Positions 33,117-42,882 are shown, counted from the stretch's first letter. The stretch is DNA of 64,000 bases from Winogradskyella sp046545555 (GCF_046545555.1 NZ_JBHZTH010000002.1:62001-126000), one strand, 5' to 3'. Program-made: numbers and translations. Notes: generated by a model from the sequence alone, not told the origin.

Positions 33117-33965
33117 ATGAAAAAATTAGTATTAGCTGTATTTGCTTTAACACTTATGTTATCCGTAAATGCACAATTAGAAACACCACAACCAAGTCCA
33201 ATGAGTAAGTTGGAGCAGAAGGTTGGATTAACTGATATTACTATCGAATATTCTCGTCCTGGAGTAAAAGGAAGAAAAATATTTGGTGATCTAGAGCCAT
33301 ACGGAACTATTTGGAGAACAGGAGCTAATGCTAACACTACAATAGAATTTAGTGATGACGTTACAATTGGTGATGGAACTTTAAAAGCTGGTAAATATGC
33401 AATTTTCACTAAATTAGAAGAAAAAGCTTGGACAGTAATGTTCTATACAGATACAAATAATTGGGGAGCGCCAAAGGAGTGGGACGATAGTAAAGTTGCA
33501 GCAAGTATTAAAGTCAATGTAATGGATATACCTTTTAACGTAGAAACATTTACAATCGATATTAATAATATCACAAATACTGGTGGTACGATTGATATGA
33601 TTTGGGAAAAGAGTTATGTAGCTGTTCCTTTTTCTGTGCCAACAGATGCTAAGGTATCAGCTGAAATAGATAAAATTATGGCTGGTCCTGGTGCTAATGA
33701 TTATTATTCAGCGGCTGTTTATACTTTATCTACAGAAAATAACTTAGATAAAGCAATGATGTGGATTGACAAGGCTGTAGAGATGACTGAAGATCAACCA
33801 CGTTTTTGGTATTTAAGACAACAGTCTTTAATTCATGCTGCGAATGGTGATAAAAAGGGTGCGATTGCAGCAGCAAAGAAATCCTTAGAAGGGGCTAAAG
33901 CAGCAAAGAATAATGGATATATTAAAATGAATACAGATTCATTAAAAGAATGGGGTGCAATGTAA
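33117..33965 (+). CDS. DUF2911 domain-containing secreted protein
   Basis: A 282-residue protein with a signal peptide (MKKLVLAVFALTLMLSVNAQ, residues 1-20). The DUF2911 domain (about 25-165) shows SPMSKLEQKVGLTDITIEYSRP, VKGRKIFGDLEPYG and WRTGANANTTIEFS. The C-terminal part (about 190-280) is helical and repeat-like, probably TPR-type. Exported function unknown. It is monocistronic, ending at a strong bidirectional terminator. Confidence 0.9.
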   Translation: MKKLVLAVFALTLMLSVNAQLETPQPSPMSKLEQKVGLTDITIEYSRPGVKGRKIFGDLEPYGTIWRTGANANTTIEFSDDVTIGDGTLKAGKYAIFTKLEEKAWTVMFYTDTNNWGAPKEWDDSKVAASIKVNVMDIPFNVETFTIDINNITNTGGTIDMIWEKSYVAVPFSVPTDAKVSAEIDKIMAGPGANDYYSAAVYTLSTENNLDKAMMWIDKAVEMTEDQPRFWYLRQQSLIHAANGDKKGAIAAAKKSLEGAKAAKNNGYIKMNTDSLKEWGAM

Positions 33966-33983
33966 TTGTAATTGCATTTATAT

Positions 33984-34018
33984 AAAAAAAGCGTATCTCA
34001 ATGAGGTACGCTTTTTTT
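33984..34018. terminator. Bidirectional terminator between convergent genes
   Basis: GCGTATCTCA (33991-34000) pairs with TGAGGTACGC (34002-34011), flanked by seven A on the left and seven T on the right. It can end the DUF2911 transcript and, on the minus strand, the oxidoreductase transcript whose stop codon it overlaps. Confidence 0.85.
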
Positions 34019-34994
34019 ATTTGTATTCTAGTCCTATTTCTAACCTAATAAGATCAAGAATCTTTATAAGATCTTGGCTGTGTTTAAAAGTCATAATATT
34101 ACTTTCTGTCTGACCTATTCTAATGAGTTCATTAAAATGCTCAATTTCGTAGCTATAACCTATCGTATTGCGATTGAATAGTTTTGTTGTTGAATTACCA
34201 AGCTTATCAATTAACTCTATTGAATTTGCTTCATGAAACCGACTATTTATTTTAATAGTTCCATGTTCGCAAGTCCAAATAGCTTCGGTCTTTGTTTCTT
34301 CTAAAAAGGTACTTTTAAGGACAGCCTTAGCAGTATCGTAGTGAAATAATATATGACATTCAGAATCTGCTCCAGAAGAATAAAACTCTGCATCAGCTTC
34401 AATCTCATTGGGTTGTCCTAAAGTTGAAAGTGCTGCAAAAACAGGGTATATACCTATATCTAATAAACTACCTCCTCCAACAGATTTATCAAATAATCTT
34501 GAGGTTTCGTCGTATTGAGGGTGAAAACCAAAATCAGCTTCAAGTTGCACTATTTTACCAAAATGTTCTTTCTTCAATAAATCTTGGACATATTGAAAAT
34601 GCGGTAGAAAGGCCGTCCACAAGGCCTCCATCAGAAGCGTATTGCTTTTTTTAGCTGCCAAAATCATTGTGTTGACTTCTTCAAAATTGATAGCAAATGG
34701 TTTTTCGCATAATACGGGTTTTTTATTATTTAAGCACAATAAGGTATGCTCCTTATGAAAACTATGAGGAGTTGCGATGTAAATAGCATCAATATTCGGG
34801 TCTATGACAAGGTCTTGGTAGCTACCATATGCGACATCTGCATTAAATTGTAATCTAAAGTCTTTAGCTTTGTCAAGATTTCTAGAGGCTATGGCATAAA
34901 GGTTTGAAGACTCTGAATCATTTAGGTCTTCTGCAAATTTTGATGCAATTTTACCAGCTCCAATTATTCCCCAATTAATAGTTTTAGAATTCAT
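34017..34994 (-). CDS. Gfo/Idh/MocA family oxidoreductase
   Basis: A 325-residue NAD(P)-dependent sugar-type dehydrogenase when started at ATG 34994 (MNSKTINWGIIGAGKIA); a 15-residue longer form would overlap the symporter gene. The Rossmann motif GIIGAGKIASKF, the EKPFAINFEE motif and SVGGGSLLDIGIYP are family features. Substrate is likely a sugar or inositol derivative. It follows the sodium symporter gene with an 11-bp overlap, suggesting shared substrate handling. Confidence 0.9.
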   Translation of the reverse strand: MNSKTINWGIIGAGKIASKFAEDLNDSESSNLYAIASRNLDKAKDFRLQFNADVAYGSYQDLVIDPNIDAIYIATPHSFHKEHTLLCLNNKKPVLCEKPFAINFEEVNTMILAAKKSNTLLMEALWTAFLPHFQYVQDLLKKEHFGKIVQLEADFGFHPQYDETSRLFDKSVGGGSLLDIGIYPVFAALSTLGQPNEIEADAEFYSSGADSECHILFHYDTAKAVLKSTFLEETKTEAIWTCEHGTIKINSRFHEANSIELIDKLGNSTTKLFNRNTIGYSYEIEHFNELIRIGQTESNIMTFKHSQDLIKILDLIRLEIGLEYK

Positions 34995-36801
34995 TAGGCA
35001 ATTTTTTAGGTGCCAATAACTGCAGCATATTGGCCACAAAAATAACGACTACACAACCAAATAAGTTAAGCCATAAATAAGGCATCCAATCAAACCACCA
35101 ACCGATTACTACAATAGCTTGTGTAATAAGCGCTCCAATAAAAACAGCATTTCCTTTTATGTATTTAAAGAAGAATGCTAATAAGAAAATACCGAGTACA
35201 TTTCCATAGAATATAGAGCCTATAATATTCACTAGTTGTATTAAATTTTCTGCTAAATCTGCAAAGCAAGCAATAATTATAGCGATAACTCCCCAGCCTA
35301 GTGTAAACCATTTAGTCATTTTCACCATGTGATCTTCATCTTTGTCTTCTTTTTGATTTCGCCCATATAAGTCAATTGATGTAATGGTTGCCAATGCATT
35401 TATCTCTGAAGCGGTAGAAGACATTGCTGCAGATAAAATTACTGCTAATAGTAAACCAATAAGACCAGTAGGTAAGTGATTTAGTATAAACCTTATGAAC
35501 ATATAATCTCTGTCATTAGTCTGCGTGTCTTTTGCAGCTTCCTTATAAAGTTCTGATAGCTCTGTTGATTTAGTTATGTATGCTTCACTTTTTGGCTTCG
35601 ATTTTAAATTATCAACTTCTTTTTGAAGGATATTGTATTCAGATGTGTATTCTGGATCGACTGCTTTTTTGATCAAAAATTTAGATTCTGAACGATACGT
35701 TTTTTCGATACTATCTAAAGTAAAAAGTTTCTTTTTGGCATCAGGATTATCATTTTTAGCCAATTCTATGCTAAGTTCTTGCTTTTGAGAGAATAGGGCT
35801 GTTTGTTTATCTTGAAGTGTTTTATATTGATCACCATATTGTGAGTTTAACACAGTTTCTGTTGAAGCATCAATAAAATTTAATGGTGATGGATTAAATT
35901 GATAGAATACAAACACCATAACACCAACTAATAAAATAAAAAATTGCATTGGTACTTTTAATAAGCCATTAAATAACAGTCCCATTTGCATTTCTTTCAT
36001 AGATTTGCCAGAAAGATAACGCTGTACTTGGCTTTGATCAGTACCAAAATAAGAGAGCATTAAAAATGTACCACCAATCAGTCCTGTCCAAACGGTGTAT
36101 CTATTCTCTAAATCGAATGAAAAATCTAAGACTTCCATTCGTCCTGTAGCTCCTGCTATATCTATTGCATCTGTAAATGAAACTTCTTCTGGTATTAGAT
36201 TTATAATTATAAATAAGGCTGCAAGCATTCCTGCAAAAATTACAAACATCTGTTGCTTCTGGGTAACAGTAACCGCTTTTGTACCACCAGAAACGGTGTA
36301 TATGATTACCAACACTCCAATGACAATATTGAGAGTAACAATATTCCAACCTAATACAACGGAAAGAATAATAGCTGGAGCAAAGATGGTTATACCGGCA
36401 GCTAATCCGCGCTGTATAAGAAATAGAATTGCTGTAAGACTACGTGTTTTTAAATCGAATCTATTTTCAAGAAATTCGTAAGCTGTATAAACTTTTAGTC
36501 GGTGATAAAGGGGAATAAACACTAAGCAAATAATGACCATTGCTATTGGAAGTCCAAAATAAAATTGAACAAAACCCATACCGTCAGAGAATGCCTGACC
36601 TGTAGTAGATAAAAAAGTGATGGCACTTGCTTGGGTCGCCATTACAGATAAACCTATGGTCCACCACTTAGTTGTATTTCCACCTTTAATATAGTCTTGT
36701 GCATTTTTTTGACCTCTTGTTTTCCAAGTTCCATAGCCTACAATCGTTGCCAAGGTGATAACTAAAACCGTCCAGTCAATCCAATCTAAAGTTTGTTGCA
36801 T
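34984..36801 (-). CDS. Sodium:solute symporter (SSS family)
   Basis: A 605-residue transporter with the LeuT-type SSS core: VGYGTWKTRGQKNAQDYIKGG, FGLPIAMVIICLVFIPLYHR, YTAYEFLENRF and AAMSSTASEINALATITSID. Between two membrane helices lies a hydrophilic, coiled-coil-like insert (about residues 305-432, with many Lys, Glu and Gln), unusual for transporters in general. The substrate is unknown; the neighbouring oxidoreductase and PIG-L genes suggest a sugar. A 36-residue membrane protein gene precedes it by 4 bp. Confidence 0.92.
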   Translation of the reverse strand: MQQTLDWIDWTVLVITLATIVGYGTWKTRGQKNAQDYIKGGNTTKWWTIGLSVMATQASAITFLSTTGQAFSDGMGFVQFYFGLPIAMVIICLVFIPLYHRLKVYTAYEFLENRFDLKTRSLTAILFLIQRGLAAGITIFAPAIILSVVLGWNIVTLNIVIGVLVIIYTVSGGTKAVTVTQKQQMFVIFAGMLAALFIIINLIPEEVSFTDAIDIAGATGRMEVLDFSFDLENRYTVWTGLIGGTFLMLSYFGTDQSQVQRYLSGKSMKEMQMGLLFNGLLKVPMQFFILLVGVMVFVFYQFNPSPLNFIDASTETVLNSQYGDQYKTLQDKQTALFSQKQELSIELAKNDNPDAKKKLFTLDSIEKTYRSESKFLIKKAVDPEYTSEYNILQKEVDNLKSKPKSEAYITKSTELSELYKEAAKDTQTNDRDYMFIRFILNHLPTGLIGLLLAVILSAAMSSTASEINALATITSIDLYGRNQKEDKDEDHMVKMTKWFTLGWGVIAIIIACFADLAENLIQLVNIIGSIFYGNVLGIFLLAFFFKYIKGNAVFIGALITQAIVVIGWWFDWMPYLWLNLFGCVVVIFVANMLQLLAPKKLPNEF

Positions 36802-36805
36802 AAAT

Positions 36806-36916
36806 TTAAGCGAATGATGCTGTTATAAAGTAAAAGAGAACAATATATAAAGCGTTAGCCAACAATATAATAGTGTACATCTTATTCCATTTTTGTTTTT
36901 CTTGTGGTTGGTTCAT
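36806..36916 (-). CDS. Small single-helix membrane protein upstream of the symporter
   Basis: A 36-residue protein: a charged N-terminus (MNQPQEKQKWNKMY) followed by one hydrophobic helix (TIILLANALYIVLFYFITA). The gap to the symporter start is 4 bp, so it is a likely small partner subunit. No SD sequence is seen; its leader is the tandem TTAGTTG repeat. Confidence 0.65.
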   Translation of the reverse strand: MNQPQEKQKWNKMYTIILLANALYIVLFYFITASFA

Positions 36917-36920
36917 TTTT

Positions 36921-36969
36921 GTTAGTTGTTAGTTGTTAGTTGTTAGTTGTTAGTTGTTAGTTGTTAGTT
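36921..36969. repeat. Tandem repeat (GTTAGTT)x7
   Basis: Seven exact copies of a 7-bp unit. The array covers the stop codon of the PIG-L gene (36964-36966) and the entire spacer up to the small-protein gene start at 36916. Copy number changes by slippage would alter the spacer length but not the reading frames inside the genes. Confidence 0.95.
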
Positions 36970-39483
36970 CTTTAGTTGTGTTTTATTTTCTTTACCAGCT
37001 GAGAGTAAATTGGCAAATAAGCGATACGCCCCAGAAACACCTGCAGGGAACTCTCTGAAGAAACTTAAGCCAGTATAGATGTAATTGCCTTTCCCATATT
37101 TTGCAACTAGCAAAGCACCTTCCTTAGAAGTTTCACCTTTGTCATTTGCCGCTAATAAAGGAGTAAATTCTTCTGACCATTCATTAGGAAAGTATAATCC
37201 ACGTTCTTGCACCCAACCTTCAAAATCTTGGATGGTGATTTTGTTTGGGAAATTAAGAATAGGATGGTTAGGTTCTAATATTCTTACAAGAGCGTTTTCA
37301 TCAGTGACACGATCTCGCGATAAATTTAAATTATATGGAGCCAAATTATCTACTTTTAATCGTCTATTAGTATTGTATTGTACTATAAGATTACCACCCT
37401 CTTTAACATAATTAAGCAAGAATTTTTGTTTAAATTTTAATTCATCTACAATATTATAGGCTCTAATACCAACAACAATTGCATCGAAGTTCGATAAATT
37501 TTCTGGTGAAATCTGTTCTGGTTTTATTACTGTAACATTATATCCTATTTGACGTAAGCTTTGTGGTACAACATCTCCAGCTCCTTCAATATAACCAATG
37601 TTTTTACCGCGTTTTTGAATGTCTAATCGCACAATCTTACTTTCACTTGGCATTAAAACAGTTTGGAAAGGGATATGAGAATAATCAATTTCTATTAACT
37701 CATCAGTAAAGAATTCTCCATTGATATTAACCATAGGAGTAATTAAACCTTCACTTTTTCCTTTTGGTGGAATTATAGTAAATATAACTTTTTGTATATC
37801 ACCTTTATTTGAAATTTCAACTTTCTGCTTATCTGGAAAAACGCTCCAATCATTTGGGTATGCCATTTGTACATAGCCATCAATACTATCACGACCCGCT
37901 TTTACGGTAATTTCAATTTCTTTTTGCTGGTCGTTTTCAAAAATAAAAACTTTATCACTTATGCTTGCTGATACTTCTGGTATAATCTCAAAAGGTCTAT
38001 ACAATTCGCCTTTATCTGGTTTGGAATATCGATATACAACAGGTTTAGTAATTGTAAGTGGTGTGCCTTCTATATTTAGATTAAAATCTACAAATACTGA
38101 TCTTGGAGTTTCTGGCAGTCCGATTAAATCTTGATATTTTACATTGTACATTCCTAATGTACTTTGATTATTAAGCCAATATGGTGCTGTATATGCCATA
38201 TTATTGGGTATACTAATACCTTCTTCAAAATTTAACCGTTGGTTAGTGGGCAATTTCATGTTTTTAGATATGCCTTTATTTAAAGTTGATAAATTATAGG
38301 ATACTAAATTAATATTGGCTGTGCTTCGATTTAAAACCTCCATGCGAAGCCCAACATTTGAGTTTGGTGCTGCATGAGGATTATTTGCAGAAACTTCTAG
38401 GTATAAGCCACTGCATGCCTCTAGTATAACTTTTAGTTCTTTAGTTTTTATAGCTTTCCAATGTTCGTCTTCTACGTTTTGAAGTAATTTATATGCTTCT
38501 AAAAGTTTGGGAATGTGAGTTGAGGGGTCAACAAAATTGAAGTTACTTTCAATTTTAGTCATAATATTTCCGATTGCTTGCCCACCTTTGATTCGATTCC
38601 ACGAGGTGTCAATACCTGCAAATACATCATTGTTATTGTCTAAAGGATCTCCTTTAAGAAACTCGATATATTCATCTTGACTGCCACGAGAAGTGACACG
38701 ACCAAAACCTTGGCATAAGTGCTGACTGCTTGCTAAAGAGGCTACTTCATTATTAGACATACCTTTTGAAGGGTAGTAAACTCCAATATCAAATTTTAGC
38801 ATATTGCTTTTATCTATTTTGTCAAATTCTTCTTGACTGCCATAACGCCACCAAGAGGTATTATAAAACAGGCGCTTAGGTTGCCATGCTTCGGTAAGTT
38901 CTAACTGAGAAGTATATTTTGAGGGGTCATTGGCTAAATCAAAAGCTTCCATGCTTAACATAGCAGAGCTTGTATGATGTCCATGAGTTCGTCCAGCTCT
39001 TCGATGATCAAAACGATTTATTATAATGTCGGGCTTAAATTCTCTAATTGCCCAAATAACATCTGCTAACACGTCTTCTTTATTCCAAATTTCTAACGTT
39101 TCGTCTGGATGTTTGGAGTATCCAAAATCATTAGCCCTTGTAAAACGTTGTTCACCACCATCGATACGTCTTGCTGCTAATAATTCTTGAGTTCTAATAA
39201 CTCCTAATAATTCTCTTATTTCCGAACCAATTAAGTTTTGTCCACCATCACCGCGAGTTAAAGATAAATAGGCAGTGCGTGCCTTAACTTGGTTAGACAT
39301 GTATGAAATTAAACGGGTATTCTCGTCATCTGGGTGGGCAGCAATGTAGAGTACTGAACCTAAAACATTGAGTTTTTGTACAGCTTCATATATTTCGGAA
39401 GAATTTAATTTTTTAGGTTGTTGCGCATTAATAGTAAAGATGGTGCTTAAGAAAAGCAAAAGACAAAGTCTAATTGGGTACAT
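36964..39483 (-). CDS. PIG-L (LmbE) family deacetylase, secreted, large
   Basis: An 839-residue protein with signal peptide (residues 1-20). The PIG-L domain follows at about 40-330, with zinc motif AAHPDDEN (H50, D52, D53) and RFDHRRAGRTHGHH. The remaining 500 residues contain beta-rich modules and a C-terminal domain like a glutamine-amidotransferase-type fold (VVGIRAYNIVDEL, LIVQYNTNRR). It probably removes N-acetyl groups from sugars outside the cytoplasm. Together with the symporter and oxidoreductase it may form a sugar-use unit. Confidence 0.9.
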   Translation of the reverse strand: MYPIRLCLLLFLSTIFTINAQQPKKLNSSEIYEAVQKLNVLGSVLYIAAHPDDENTRLISYMSNQVKARTAYLSLTRGDGGQNLIGSEIRELLGVIRTQELLAARRIDGGEQRFTRANDFGYSKHPDETLEIWNKEDVLADVIWAIREFKPDIIINRFDHRRAGRTHGHHTSSAMLSMEAFDLANDPSKYTSQLELTEAWQPKRLFYNTSWWRYGSQEEFDKIDKSNMLKFDIGVYYPSKGMSNNEVASLASSQHLCQGFGRVTSRGSQDEYIEFLKGDPLDNNNDVFAGIDTSWNRIKGGQAIGNIMTKIESNFNFVDPSTHIPKLLEAYKLLQNVEDEHWKAIKTKELKVILEACSGLYLEVSANNPHAAPNSNVGLRMEVLNRSTANINLVSYNLSTLNKGISKNMKLPTNQRLNFEEGISIPNNMAYTAPYWLNNQSTLGMYNVKYQDLIGLPETPRSVFVDFNLNIEGTPLTITKPVVYRYSKPDKGELYRPFEIIPEVSASISDKVFIFENDQQKEIEITVKAGRDSIDGYVQMAYPNDWSVFPDKQKVEISNKGDIQKVIFTIIPPKGKSEGLITPMVNINGEFFTDELIEIDYSHIPFQTVLMPSESKIVRLDIQKRGKNIGYIEGAGDVVPQSLRQIGYNVTVIKPEQISPENLSNFDAIVVGIRAYNIVDELKFKQKFLLNYVKEGGNLIVQYNTNRRLKVDNLAPYNLNLSRDRVTDENALVRILEPNHPILNFPNKITIQDFEGWVQERGLYFPNEWSEEFTPLLAANDKGETSKEGALLVAKYGKGNYIYTGLSFFREFPAGVSGAYRLFANLLSAGKENKTQLKN

Positions 39484-39597
39484 GTGAATATTAGTTAGTT
39501 GCCCTTCAAATATATAAAAGATACTAAATATTAACCTTTTTTTAGGTTTTGTTTAACGTTGAGTTAATGGCTTTATTATCTCTAGTTAGCAGGAATT

Positions 39598-40677
39598 TTA
39601 TAACCACTTTTTTCTCTTAAAATAAGCCAATAAGGCTACGAATATTATAAGCATTACTCCAAGAAGTATGAAGTATCCATTTTCATATTTTAATTCGGGT
39701 ATGTGCTCAAAGTTCATACCATAAATACCTGCAAGGAAAGTCAATGGTATAAAAATGGATGACATTATCGTGAGTACTTTCATCACTTCATTCATCTTAT
39801 TGCTAATGGTCGTCATATACATGTCCATTAAACTCCAGATCATTTCACGATAAATGTCGATGTTTTCTGAAACTTGAATTAAATGATCGTAAATATCTCT
39901 ATAATAAGTAATTGTACGTTTGTAAATTAAGGGATGTTCGCCTTTTTCGATACGGTTTATTATTTCGCGCAAAGGAAAAATAGCACGACGTACTTTTAAA
40001 ATTTCACGTTTTAGTTGTTGTACTTCTATATTTACATTGTCCCTTGCATGTCCTTCAAAAAGTTCCGTTTCTAAATCTTCAATTTTATTACCTAAAACTT
40101 CTATAATGTTAAAATAATTATCTACTACTGCATCTATTAAAGCATACATTAAGTAGTCTGACTTTAATCCTCTAATGCGACCGTTTGCGAGGCGCAATCT
40201 TTCTCTAATAGATTCGAAAACATCTCCTTCAGATTCTTGGAAAGTAATGACATAATTTTTTCCTAAAATGAAACTTACTTGTTCAATAACAATACTTTCA
40301 TTCTTATCGTAATAAAGCATTTTTAGTACAACAAACATATAGTCGTCATATTCATCTATTTTTGGTCGCTGAGTAGTGTTTACAATATCTTCTAAGACAA
40401 GTGGATGCAGATCGTATTGCTTACCAATATTTTCAATTTGACCTGTATGTTTTAAGCCATCTACATTTATCCATGTAACCGAATCGGTGTCTTTATAATT
40501 AATTGCATCTTCGATATTTAAAAGTACAGATTCTTCAATCTTCGCTTTAGTATAATCAAAACATTCTACTTGAAAATCTTTATCAGATTTCTTCCCTGTG
40601 TAAATAAGAGTTCCTGGGACTTGACCAACGTGTTTTTGAGCATCTTTAGTTCTTTTTTTTGATTTTCGTTTAATCAT
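39598..40677 (-). CDS. corA: Magnesium/cobalt transporter CorA
   Basis: A 359-residue protein with a large cytoplasmic domain and two C-terminal helices. The GMN signature is in AGIYGMNFEHIPEL, and the last helix ends with Lys/Arg (YFKRKKWL). It imports Mg2+ as a pentamer. It lies 3 bp behind the mechanosensitive channel gene. Confidence 0.95.
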   Translation of the reverse strand: MIKRKSKKRTKDAQKHVGQVPGTLIYTGKKSDKDFQVECFDYTKAKIEESVLLNIEDAINYKDTDSVTWINVDGLKHTGQIENIGKQYDLHPLVLEDIVNTTQRPKIDEYDDYMFVVLKMLYYDKNESIVIEQVSFILGKNYVITFQESEGDVFESIRERLRLANGRIRGLKSDYLMYALIDAVVDNYFNIIEVLGNKIEDLETELFEGHARDNVNIEVQQLKREILKVRRAIFPLREIINRIEKGEHPLIYKRTITYYRDIYDHLIQVSENIDIYREMIWSLMDMYMTTISNKMNEVMKVLTIMSSIFIPLTFLAGIYGMNFEHIPELKYENGYFILLGVMLIIFVALLAYFKRKKWL

Positions 40678-40680
40678 AGT

Positions 40681-41238
40681 TTATTGAATAATACTGTCAT
40701 CTAAAGCATCTTTTTCAATTAAAGTTACGGCTTTTTGAAGAATAAGATTATTGGGGTAAGTTGTTAAATCACCATTATCTTCTCTAAGGATTAATTGAAA
40801 CGCTCTTATGTCTTCAATTATGGCTTCTATTGGGTAATCTTTGTCATGTATTTTTATTTTATCCCCTACTTTATAAGGAAAAGAGAAGAACATAATTACA
40901 CCAGAAGTAACATTACTCAATATAGACCAAATAGCAAATAAACCAATACCAATTACTGCGAATACAGAAGAGAATACAACTGAAATCTGATTAGATTCTA
41001 CTCCAAGTATATAAGCCTCAACGAGAATTGCAATTAGAACTAAGGTTACTGTTGCATAGCGTCCTATTAAACCAGCTCTTGCTTCTGTTGTACCACTTTT
41101 TGTTCCAATTTTTTTTACTGTTATTACTATAATACCTCTGATGATTAGCAGTAGTACGAGTAATAATGCAGAATATATAATTTCGGATTGATACGTTTTA
41201 AAAAATTCTGACATGATATAATTGTTAATGCCTAACAA
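40681..41238 (-). CDS. Small mechanosensitive ion channel (MscS family)
   Basis: A 185-residue MscS-type channel: three N-terminal membrane helices and the pore/beta domain (SVFAVIGIGLFAIWSILSNVTSGVIMF, FPYKVGDKIKIHDKDYP). It lacks the C-terminal domain of E. coli MscS, typical for small Bacteroidota homologues. An ATG seven codons in (41217) is an alternative start. It probably responds to hypo-osmotic shock and is co-transcribed with corA. Confidence 0.9.
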   Translation of the reverse strand: MLGINNYIMSEFFKTYQSEIIYSALLLVLLLIIRGIIVITVKKIGTKSGTTEARAGLIGRYATVTLVLIAILVEAYILGVESNQISVVFSSVFAVIGIGLFAIWSILSNVTSGVIMFFSFPYKVGDKIKIHDKDYPIEAIIEDIRAFQLILREDNGDLTTYPNNLILQKAVTLIEKDALDDSIIQ

Positions 41239-41262
41239 ATATAGCCTAGATTACTTAAAAAC

Positions 41263-42210
41263 TTATTGCAATCTTAGTTTTTCCCTAAGCACTTCATTGG
41301 CATTATTATTTTTGTTCCAATAAGCAGATTTAATAGACTCTAATTTAGTTGCTTTTGTTGTTAATGTTTTAGAGTTAGGTCCATAACCCGATATCGAAGT
41401 TTCTTCCCAACCAAGAATGTCAAAAGGAAATTCTTGGTTAAAATTAATTTTCAAAGTTCTGTTTAGAGCAGCGTATGTAATTGTATAAATGCCATCTTTT
41501 AATGCCGTAGTTGCTTGATAGCTTTTAATATCTATATGCTTTAACCGTGTAAATTCTAAAGAAGGAATAATTTCAATTTCACCGATTGGCAAACTACTAG
41601 GATTAATGCGAAGTTTTGTCCAAATTTCATTTTCTGTCCAAGTTTTTTTTACATTGAAAGTTTGATCTCCTTCGCTTTCAAAATAAGAGTGCGACATTAC
41701 TTCAAAATCATCTCGGTTATTGAGTTGCGTGTATACATGTCCGCACCATTCTTGCACGGATGCAGAAATTTTTAAAGCATGTTTATTATTAACTACAGGG
41801 TAGAATGTACTTTGCATTATAGAATATGGATAAATACCAGTATTAAAATTTTTAGTGGCATTAAGTTTTAAAATAGGAGTATTCTTTTTACTGTAATTAT
41901 CAGCTTTAACTTGTTTGTTTGGTAAAAAGTCTTCAGTCACAAAAACTAACACGGCATTACCATTTCGTATTTCACCATATCGTGCTTGTTCTAATTTATA
42001 GGATGTAATTTCAGCTTCACCAGCGTACCAATAGTCGTTAAATTCTTTAGATAATATTGATTTTGATTCTATTACTTCTTTCTCTGTTTTTGGCTCTGAA
42101 AGAGCTAAATTTTCTGAAGGTTCTTGTTTATTTTTTTTACATGAATTTAATAATGTAAGACTTACCATGACAATGAAAAGGCATGTCATATTTTTAATAG
42201 ACTTTCTCAT
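41263..42210 (-). CDS. Conserved lipoprotein next to maf
   Basis: A 315-residue lipoprotein with lipobox LLNSC (C24). The mature part contains WYAGEAEITSYKLEQARYGE, FYPVVNNKHALKI, VQEWCGHVYTQ and a TWTENEIWTKLR segment, a conserved Bacteroidota family. Some databases label it septum-formation inhibitor because of its neighbour maf; there is no similarity to Maf. Function unknown; located in the periplasm or outer membrane. maf begins 78 bp downstream. Confidence 0.8.
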   Translation of the reverse strand: MRKSIKNMTCLFIVMVSLTLLNSCKKNKQEPSENLALSEPKTEKEVIESKSILSKEFNDYWYAGEAEITSYKLEQARYGEIRNGNAVLVFVTEDFLPNKQVKADNYSKKNTPILKLNATKNFNTGIYPYSIMQSTFYPVVNNKHALKISASVQEWCGHVYTQLNNRDDFEVMSHSYFESEGDQTFNVKKTWTENEIWTKLRINPSSLPIGEIEIIPSLEFTRLKHIDIKSYQATTALKDGIYTITYAALNRTLKINFNQEFPFDILGWEETSISGYGPNSKTLTTKATKLESIKSAYWNKNNNANEVLREKLRLQ

Positions 42211-42288
42211 AACTTAGAGTATTTGAAATTGTAAATTATTATCCTGAAAAGCTTTATTATAAGCAAAATGTAAAACAAAGTTAAAGTC

Positions 42289-42882
42289 TTAGGCCTTCTC
42301 AGCAATAGCATTTAACGTTTCGTAAAGTAAATGTGTGGGTAAACCAACAACGTTATTATAAGAACCTTCTACACTTGTTATTGCTATTGCGCCAATCCAC
42401 TCTTGTATCCCATAAGCTCCGGCTTTGTCTAAAGGTTTATAATTGTTTACGTAATACCAAATTTCGTTATCCGTAAGTTTTTTAAAGGTCACTTTAGTTA
42501 TAGTATTTACTACTTTTTGTTCTGATTTTTGAGTGAAACAAATAGATGTTACAACTTGGTGTGTTGTATCACTTAATGACTTAATCATTAGGAATGCATC
42601 GTCTTCATCTTTAGGTTTTTCAACTGGTTTATTATTGTGCCAAACTATAGTATCACTTGTGATTAGAATATCATTTTTTTGAAGGTTGCTCATAAATGGG
42701 CCTGCTTTGAGCTTCGCTAAATAATCTGTGATTTCTTCTCGTTTTAAATCTTTTGAATACAGTTCATCGACGGACTTAAGTCGAATTTCAAAGTCTAAAT
42801 CCATAGTTTTAAAAAACGCATGGCGTCGCGGAGAAGCTGAGGCTAGTATTAAGTTGAAATTTTTAAGTTTTTCTCTTAACAT
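42289..42882 (-). CDS. maf: Maf-like nucleotide pyrophosphatase
   Basis: A 197-residue Maf/HAM1-like enzyme: LILASASPRRHAFF at the N-terminus, ITSDTIVWHNN and VVTSICFTQ in the middle, YGIQEWIGAIAITSVEGSYNNVVGLP near the end. It hydrolyses non-canonical nucleoside triphosphates such as dTTP/UTP or modified bases. It runs 1 bp from the UbiA gene, within the KdsC-UbiA-Maf block common in Flavobacteriia. Confidence 0.94.
   Translation of the reverse strand: MLREKLKNFNLILASASPRRHAFFKTMDLDFEIRLKSVDELYSKDLKREEITDYLAKLKAGPFMSNLQKNDILITSDTIVWHNNKPVEKPKDEDDAFLMIKSLSDTTHQVVTSICFTQKSEQKVVNTITKVTFKKLTDNEIWYYVNNYKPLDKAGAYGIQEWIGAIAITSVEGSYNNVVGLPTHLLYETLNAIAEKA

Noticed and set aside
36921..36969. Tandem repeat considered as a CRISPR array
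   Set aside because: Units are 7 bp without spacers and no cas genes are near.
41263..42210. Lipoprotein as a second Maf (septum formation inhibitor)
   Set aside because: It has a lipobox and no Maf motif; the label would come only from the neighbour.
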